From positions 1,116,001 to 1,180,000 of the forward strand of contig NC_012996.1 of NCBI RefSeq assembly GCF_000026365.1: DNA of 64,000 nucleotides. Direction: 5' to 3'. Shown here piece by piece: positions 59,119 to 64,000 of the stretch. A program made the translations under genes and the position numbers. Within the stretch, counting starts at the first letter, position 1. Each line of letters opens with the position of its first letter. Origin of the DNA: Zygosaccharomyces rouxii. Lineage: Eukaryota; Ascomycota; Saccharomycetes; Saccharomycetales; Saccharomycetaceae. The notes beneath the pieces are model-generated. The model saw only the letters and a program-made list of their open reading frames with translations. It did no database searches and was not told where the DNA came from.

Positions 59119-59252
59119 ACTGTTTTGGTTCTTTTTAAAAGAACAAGCCGCCGACGTCAAACAAAGCTTGTCAACATGTGAGAAATGTTGGTGTTGCAGC
59201 CGCCATCGTACTGGCGCCGTAGGCTGTTCTTTTAAAAAAGAACCAAAACAGT
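59119..59252. repeat. Foldback element with 31-bp inverted arms
   Basis: The left arm 59119-59149 and right arm 59222-59252 are reverse complements over 31 bases, apart from two compensating one-base indels. The ends are ACTG and CAGT. Each arm is itself a palindrome (GTTCTTTT next to AAAAGAAC). The 72-base interior contains a further hairpin, CAACAT-GTGAGAA-ATGTTG (59172-59190), and GC-rich segments such as GCCGCCGACGTC and GGCGCCG. Possible readings are a miniature foldback transposon, a structured RNA, or foreign DNA. I see no target-site duplication and no transposase. Confidence 0.6.
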
Positions 59253-59338
59253 GTCTGTTCGCTCTGCTCACAGATACAAAGTGACATGCAAAAGGTGAAG
59301 TCAATCTCCTCGCCCAACCCCCTTTTATACTTACTCCC

Positions 59339-59881
59339 TGCACCCCTGATTTCTGCATTCACTGCGCCTCAGCGGCTAATCACACCGCCATCACCACCCA
59401 CGATTAATTGCACCCCGCGCTTAACTAAGAACACATGAGTTCCTCGGAGTTGTCGTTCAGTATGTACACCCATACCACCACATCTAATCAGTGACACCAC
59501 ATTCCCCGAATTGTAAAAAAAAAAGCAATCAACATCCTAACACCTCGTCTAAAGTTATAGAGATAACTCTATGCTTCTCATTTCGAAACGTTCCACACCC
59601 ATATTTGCATATGTCGTCGAAGATCGCGTAGGACAATTGGGGTGCTTGGACATGCAGCTTCACTGCAGACTTCCTACTGGGATGTTAATACTGTCTGCCT
59701 GCCTCGTTCCAACATCTGGGTGCATTCACTTAGGGTGATCATTTTTTCACTCTGCCCGCTATGAAGATTCACTGCTGAGAAGAATTAGCTGTACGACTAT
59801 AGACAGGTGTGTTCAAGAATAGGCGTACAACAGAAATGGCCAAAGATTCACCGTAGTTAAGCAAATGAACATCAGGGTGCA
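59339..59881. promoter_or_regulatory. Aft1-type iron-response boxes upstream of FTR1
   Basis: The core TGCACCC of the iron regulon site (YRCACCCR) occurs at 59339-59345, 59409-59415, and reversed at 59718-59724 (as TGCACCCA, a full match) and 59875-59881. The four sites lie 290-830 bp upstream of the FTR1 ATG. In S. cerevisiae, FTR1 is induced by Aft1 in low iron, and the sites suggest the same here. Confidence 0.55.
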
Positions 59882-60170
59882 ACTTCCATCAAGATATACA
59901 CCGTAATAATGGACCCACTGATTTCATTGCACAATACCAATGCAGGAATAGGTGCAAAAGAGAAACGAAAGAGGGAAGAAAGGACGGTAAAAATAAGATT
60001 CAAGAATTCTAACTCTTGTAATGGTCAATTTGTGGACGAATCGGCGTTGATCACCAATAGTATATAGATGTCTTAAATTGCTCTGTAAGTCAGCTCATCT
60101 CATTTCTTATCATCTCGCCTCTGAAGTGAGTCTTTTGAAGAAGTGGTACAGCGAGCATTAAACATTCACT

Positions 60171-61445
60171 ATGGGTGGTAGTAACGATGTCTTCAACGTT
60201 GCCGTGTTCTTCGTGGTATTCAGAGAGTGTCTTGAAGCTGTCGTCATTGTTTCCGTGCTTTTATCTTTCTTGAAGCAGTCTATCGGTGAACAGGATTTCA
60301 AGCTTTACAAGAAACTGAGGAAGCAAGTTTGGATTGGTGTTGTTCTTGGGTTTATAATATGTTTGGCAATTGGTGGTGGTATGATTGGTGCCTACTACGG
60401 TAATGGTAACGATATCTTCGGAACCGCCGAGGATCTTTGGGAAGGTGTATTCTGTATGATTGCAACGGTTATGATTAGTGCGATGGGTATTCCGATGTTG
60501 AGAATTAACAAGATGCAGAGTAAATGGCGTGTTAAGATTGCAAAAAGTATGGTTGCCAAACCAAAGTCAAAGAGAGATTATTTTAAATTTGGATTCTTGG
60601 CAAAGAGATATTCTATGTTTCTCTTGCCATTCATCACAGTTTTAAGAGAAGGTTTGGAGGCCGTCGTTTTTGTTGCTGGTGCTGGTATCACTACTGCAAA
60701 CGCAAAGGGTACTTCTTACCCACTGCCTGTTTTTGTAGGTCTAATAGCGGGTGTGGGTGTCGGGTTATTACTTTACTACGGTACCTCGAGATCTTCCATG
60801 CAAATTTTCCTAATCATTTCAACATGTATCCTGTATTTGATTTCTGCTGGTCTATTCAGTAGAGGTGCATGGTATTTCGAAAACTATCGCTTCAACCAAG
60901 CTAGTGGTGGTGATGCTTCTGAGTCTGGTGATGGTAATGGTTCTTACAACATTCAAAAGACTATCTACCACGTCAATTGTTGTAATCCAGAATTGGATAA
61001 CGGTTGGGATGTTTTCAATGCGCTTTTGGGATGGCAAAATACTGGTTACTACAGCTCAATGATCTCTTATAACATCTATTGGTTGGTTTTAATCATCGTT
61101 CTGTGGTTGCTAATGTTCGAAGAAAAGAAGGGCCACTTACCATTTACCAAACTGCAAATGCGCCAATTGAATCCAGGATATCACATTAAGAACAAGAAGA
61201 AAGATGAATTGACTAAGGAACAGGAACAAGAATTGTTTGCTAAATTGGAGGGTTTGAGATACGATAAGGAAAGAGGTATTATCCAAGATGAGGAACTTGC
61301 TCTGGGACAGGAAGGTACCTCTTCTCAACATGCAGCTGAAGCATTTGGAAGAGATTCTTCTTCTGCTGATGTTGAAGAAGTTGATGGTGCTACAAAGAAG
61401 GATGCCACTGTCGTTGCAACCAATCCTGCTCGTTCACAATTGTAA
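60171..61445 (+). CDS. FTR1: High-affinity iron permease Ftr1
   Basis: Ftr1 is the plasma-membrane permease that takes Fe3+ from the multicopper oxidase Fet3. The 424-residue product (S. cerevisiae 404) has seven hydrophobic segments. The two iron-binding motifs of the family are RECLE at 18-22 in the first and REGLE at 159-163 in the fourth. An extracellular loop carries Asp/Ser/Gly-rich sequence at about 245-260. The cytosolic C-terminal tail (from about 325) is charged, ending in an Ala/Ser-rich part. In S. cerevisiae FTR1 is divergent from LSM5 (YER145C, YER146W). Here both are on the plus strand, so one gene has been turned round or re-inserted. Aft1-type sites lie upstream. Confidence 0.95.
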   Translation: MGGSNDVFNVAVFFVVFRECLEAVVIVSVLLSFLKQSIGEQDFKLYKKLRKQVWIGVVLGFIICLAIGGGMIGAYYGNGNDIFGTAEDLWEGVFCMIATVMISAMGIPMLRINKMQSKWRVKIAKSMVAKPKSKRDYFKFGFLAKRYSMFLLPFITVLREGLEAVVFVAGAGITTANAKGTSYPLPVFVGLIAGVGVGLLLYYGTSRSSMQIFLIISTCILYLISAGLFSRGAWYFENYRFNQASGGDASESGDGNGSYNIQKTIYHVNCCNPELDNGWDVFNALLGWQNTGYYSSMISYNIYWLVLIIVLWLLMFEEKKGHLPFTKLQMRQLNPGYHIKNKKKDELTKEQEQELFAKLEGLRYDKERGIIQDEELALGQEGTSSQHAAEAFGRDSSSADVEEVDGATKKDATVVATNPARSQL

Positions 61446-62175
61446 GGGAAGAACAGATGGCGTATTTTACAAGATTCGTTACAAATACAAATAATTCGTT
61501 AATGAGGTGTTTTCTTATAATTAAACTGTTTTAATCGTGAATATTTACTCTTTACTTATATGTAAATATATTAATCAACCGTGTCACATGTATGGGAAGA
61601 GATAACCGCCGATGAGGTAGTGAAAATAAAACTTTGGAAAGACGGCGTAGTAACGAATGTCAATTAAAAGACTAATAATTGTTTGGATCATTCGAGATTT
61701 CCGGCAGAAGATTCTTACGACTTGGGTGCCGATGTCAATTCTTAGAAGGCTTCTTTAACCAAAGGAGAAAAAATGATCGTAAACTACCTGCAAGAAACTA
61801 GAGAGGGATACACTCAGCTCCGAGATGAATTGTCTCTTTATGCTTAGGACACAATGCATGATGTTGCAGTGATTAGGAAAATACAAGGTTATGGCACCTT
61901 ATAGGAATCAAGCTGAACATCCTGAACTCATCAAGTTTAAAAACCAAAATGCCAGCGGTAGGATTCGAACTCAAGATAATCGCTCGCAGAATTGGCCATT
62001 GGTAGGTACTTCATTTAATAAAAGGTGTCAATATGCTGAAGTATCATCGGCTCTACTTCTCCGGGTAATGCTTCCTTGTAAAAACCAATTTGTATAACCA
62101 ATACAACTCATCGAGCACTAATCATTCAATGTATTGAGAGAGGATTTGAAGATTAGTCCTACCCCCGTCCCCCCA
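61446..62175. other. FTR1-LSM5 intergenic region
   Basis: This 730-bp gap contains the tRNA-like B box at 61961-61971 (separate entry). The open frame 61891-62097 overlaps it and looks like chance. A short upstream frame in phase with LSM5 begins at a TTG, not an ATG. Confidence 0.4.
61952..62010 (-). pseudogene. tRNA-like remnant near LSM5
   Basis: On the minus strand AGTTCGAATCC (61971-61961) matches 10 of 11 B-box positions. Thirty to forty bases upstream is ATGGCCAATT, which resembles the start of a tRNA A box. The T stem pairs poorly and no acceptor stem is seen. It could be a decayed tRNA between FTR1 and LSM5, where the gene order is also rearranged. Confidence 0.3.
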
Positions 62176-62436
62176 ATGAGCACTCTAGAGATTCTACCAC
62201 TCGAAATTATTGACAAGACTGTAGGACAACCCGTATGGATTGTTCTTCAGTCCAACCGTGAGTTTACGGGGACCCTAATCGGATTTGACGATTTTGTTAA
62301 TGTTATTGTCGAAGATGCAAAAGAAGTTACAGTCGGTGCTGATCTTCAAGATATACCCGTTATGCAACACAAGGGGCGTATGCTTCTAAGTGGTAACAGT
62401 ATTGCAATGCTTGTTCCTGGTAATAAAAGACCATAA
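62176..62436 (+). CDS. LSM5: Sm-like protein Lsm5
   Basis: Lsm5 is a subunit of both heptameric rings: Lsm1-7 (cytoplasmic mRNA decay) and Lsm2-8 (U6 snRNA binding in the nucleus). I start at ATG 62176 (MSTLEILPLEIIDKT), which matches the S. cerevisiae N-terminus. The longer frame begins at a TTG 14 codons upstream. The 86-residue product (S. cerevisiae 93) is a full Sm fold. Sm1 includes LQSNREFTGTLIGFDDFVNVIVEDA at about 25-50 (read as adjoining strands), and Sm2 contains GRMLLSGNSIAMLVPG at about 67-82. The C-terminal tail is shorter than in S. cerevisiae. Confidence 0.95.
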   Translation: MSTLEILPLEIIDKTVGQPVWIVLQSNREFTGTLIGFDDFVNVIVEDAKEVTVGADLQDIPVMQHKGRMLLSGNSIAMLVPGNKRP

Positions 62437-62604
62437 ATGTGATTATGTATACATGTCTAAAGCTAAGAGAATAATATAATAAAAAAAGCAAGATTGAAAT
62501 AAAAAAGCTCCTTAAGTCGTAGTAATGCTAATGAACAACGACTGTATTATCGTAAATGTATCATCAAAATTGTAACAGAGTAAAAAGAAAACCTAGTAGT
62601 TTGC

Positions 62605-64000
62605 TCACGCCAGTGGATCGAAAAACCATTCTAATTTGGTATCTTCGAACACACGCATACCCATAGTGCGGCCTTCATTTCTCGTATCGGGTATCTGTTG
62701 TAGACGTACTGCTAACCACGGTTGAAGGACTTTTGGTTGTAGCACGTAATGATTGATTAAAATGTGCACGAATAACGCATATAGCACACCAACGAAAAGG
62801 TCAAATCTGTAATGATGATCCAAATACATGGTTGACCACCACTGCCATAATAAAAATGAGATTCCTAATAAACGAGGTAATATTGCTCTGTTAAAGATAC
62901 CGAAGTACCAACGAGTACAGAACTCTGCGTCATGCACATAGTAAAGGGCCAAAGTACCAGGAGCGTCACAACGATCTGCTGTCGCTTCTAACTCTTCACA
63001 AGATGAGTTAGTACTACCTTCAGGTCCTAGAATTCTTAATTCCAATTCATCATCGCCTGCCAATCCCAAAGGTAATTCAGGACTACTTCCAATTTCAGTC
63101 TCCTCCGAAGACTCAGATATAAAAATAGGTGCGGCTTCTTTCCTCGATGGTGAAATTCCATTACGCATACGACCCTTGTAAGTGGCAGATCTTGTTATTA
63201 AAAATAAAAAGCATTGGAACGCCATTGCTGAATGTAACGATGGTACCGCACCAAATACAATAGGGGACATGTGGAAACCAGATGTATTTAAATGTGTCCC
63301 CAATTGTTTATCCACACGGACAAGACCAGCTGCATAACCTTCCTGAGTATAATTAACATGTTCAGTGTCCGTAATACCATACATGTGAATGAACCAAGGT
63401 GGTGCCATTGGTAACAAAAGATGTGTTGTAACCCCCATTAAATTTTGAATTCCCAAAGATAGTGCGAAACATTTTACAACACCAGGTGGATGGAAAACGT
63501 ACAGATAAACCGCAGTTAAAATGGGGGCAGTTAGATGTAAAATGACGTACGAGACCCATGCAACAAAATCTTTCCAGTTTGCAAAATTCTCTTCAGTTTG
63601 TTTAGCGAAAATGTGCATAATGTTTAGAAACACAAGTGCAAAAAATGGTAATAGAAATGGAATGCACAGGGTCCTTACACGCTTAGGATTCGATTTATTG
63701 CTAAAATGGAAGATGTGATCGTTCCATTCCATTAAATTGTAATCTAATTTTTTCACATAGTAAATATAATACCAAATCGCTAATGGAATCAACAACAAAA
63801 AAATCGATGTGAACACCACAGATGTGAAAATTGTCCAAGGAAAATAGCTGGTTTTCCCAAATTGAGCATACATTTCCCCCCAAAAATCCCCAAACATGTA
63901 ATTGTCCAGGTAAAATGCTGCTTTACTATGAATTTTAGGCCTAATATCTATCGGAATCAGTCCTGCATTTTTAAAGATCATTAACCATATGAATATAATC
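62605..64000 (-). CDS. IPT1: Inositolphosphotransferase Ipt1 (partial, 5' end outside)
   Basis: Ipt1 makes the terminal sphingolipid mannose-(inositol-P)2-ceramide by transferring a second inositol phosphate to MIPC in the Golgi. The frame runs past 64000: codons before the internal methionine at 63981 read IIFIWL and align with the S. cerevisiae protein. The true start is therefore outside the window. At least 464 residues are present (S. cerevisiae 527). Several membrane segments are seen. The PAP2-type catalytic motifs lie in GAVPSLHSAMAF (about 240-251 from the internal methionine) and DHHYRFDLFVG (about 395-405). Between them is an acidic loop, as in Ipt1 and unlike the IPC synthase Aur1. 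The MAPPWF and NYTQEGYAAGLVRVD blocks also favour Ipt1. It converges on LSM5 with a 168-bp gap. Confidence 0.92.
   Translation of the reverse strand, partial: IIFIWLMIFKNAGLIPIDIRPKIHSKAAFYLDNYMFGDFWGEMYAQFGKTSYFPWTIFTSVVFTSIFLLLIPLAIWYYIYYVKKLDYNLMEWNDHIFHFSNKSNPKRVRTLCIPFLLPFFALVFLNIMHIFAKQTEENFANWKDFVAWVSYVILHLTAPILTAVYLYVFHPPGVVKCFALSLGIQNLMGVTTHLLLPMAPPWFIHMYGITDTEHVNYTQEGYAAGLVRVDKQLGTHLNTSGFHMSPIVFGAVPSLHSAMAFQCFLFLITRSATYKGRMRNGISPSRKEAAPIFISESSEETEIGSSPELPLGLAGDDELELRILGPEGSTNSSCEELEATADRCDAPGTLALYYVHDAEFCTRWYFGIFNRAILPRLLGISFLLWQWWSTMYLDHHYRFDLFVGVLYALFVHILINHYVLQPKVLQPWLAVRLQQIPDTRNEGRTMGMRVFEDTKLEWFFDPLA

Larger units (their letters stand above)
58064..60170. other. NDC80-FTR1 intergenic region (block border)
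   Basis: This 2.1-kb gap is the longest without a supported gene in the window. It holds, left to right, a PAC/RRPE pair, a tRNA-like B box, an open frame without ATG at 58813-59043, a strong foldback element at 59119-59252, and four Aft1-type boxes before FTR1. The minus-strand frame 58565-58837 (90 codons from an ATG, with a membrane-like stretch) has no recognisable family. The minus-strand frames at 59098-59362 cover the foldback element and I do not call them genes. Confidence 0.5.

Noticed and set aside
62605..64000. Assignment to the IPC synthase gene AUR1
   Set aside because: The protein is longer, has an acidic loop between the catalytic histidine motifs, and matches Ipt1 blocks (NYTQEGYAAGL, FHMSPIVFGAVPSLHSA) more closely than those of Aur1.

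Overview
The window is nuclear DNA of a budding yeast of the family Saccharomycetaceae. The evidence is compact, mostly intron-free genes that read well with the standard code, Saccharomyces-like proteins throughout, point-like promoters, and tRNA-Asn genes of the usual yeast form. The gene order shows more. The genes between 1 and 34 kb interleave two sister regions that are separate in Saccharomyces cerevisiae (chromosome XIII right arm: RCE1, BUL1, DSK2, FCP1, PGM3, CAT8, GPI12, AEP2, RIT1; chromosome XIII left arm: COQ5, BUL2, CTK3, DAT1, TAF8, VAN1, NAB6). The genes between 37 and 52 kb interleave the YOR078-084 region (BUD21, ATX2, DIA2, TGL5, WHI5, LPX1) with YKR089-092 (TGL4, PXL1, SRL3, SRP40). 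Each duplicated pair is present once. This is the unduplicated order expected of a lineage that split before the yeast whole-genome duplication, most likely Zygosaccharomyces or Torulaspora. The genus is inference and was not tested.

Layout: (1) 1-34 kb, block A: prenylation (RCE1), ubiquinone synthesis (COQ5), ubiquitin-ligase adaptor (BUL), transcription (CTK3, TAF8, FCP1), the A/T-tract binding protein datin (DAT1), proteasome shuttle (DSK2), sugar and methionine metabolism (PGM3, MHT1), Golgi mannosylation (VAN1), RNA binding (NAB6), gluconeogenic activator (CAT8), GPI-anchor synthesis (GPI12), mitochondrial translation (AEP2) and initiator-tRNA modification (RIT1). (2) 34.4-36.7 kb: RNR2, alone between two identical tRNA-Asn genes in opposite orientation. 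(3) 37-52 kb, block C: BUD21, ATX2, DIA2, TGL4/5, PXL1, WHI5, LPX1, SRP40. (4) 53-58 kb, block D: convergent SSL2 and NDC80. (5) 60-62.5 kb: FTR1 and LSM5. (6) IPT1, whose 5' end runs off the right edge. The borders between blocks carry tRNA genes, or tRNA-like B boxes of weaker support.

Several annotated starts differ from the longest open frame. CTK3, DSK2, ATX2, SSL2, NAB6, AEP2, RIT1 and LSM5 are each given a shorter N-terminus, because the longer frame begins with a non-ATG codon or because family similarity starts later.

I did not find an evident new multi-gene system. The most unusual non-coding signals are a 44-base T tract directly upstream of the gene for the oligo(dA.dT)-binding protein datin; four CACGTG boxes in 68 bp between DAT1 and DSK2; three MluI cell-cycle boxes upstream of RNR2; the inverted tRNA-Asn pair around RNR2; and a 134-bp foldback element of non-yeast appearance in the 2.1-kb gap between NDC80 and FTR1.
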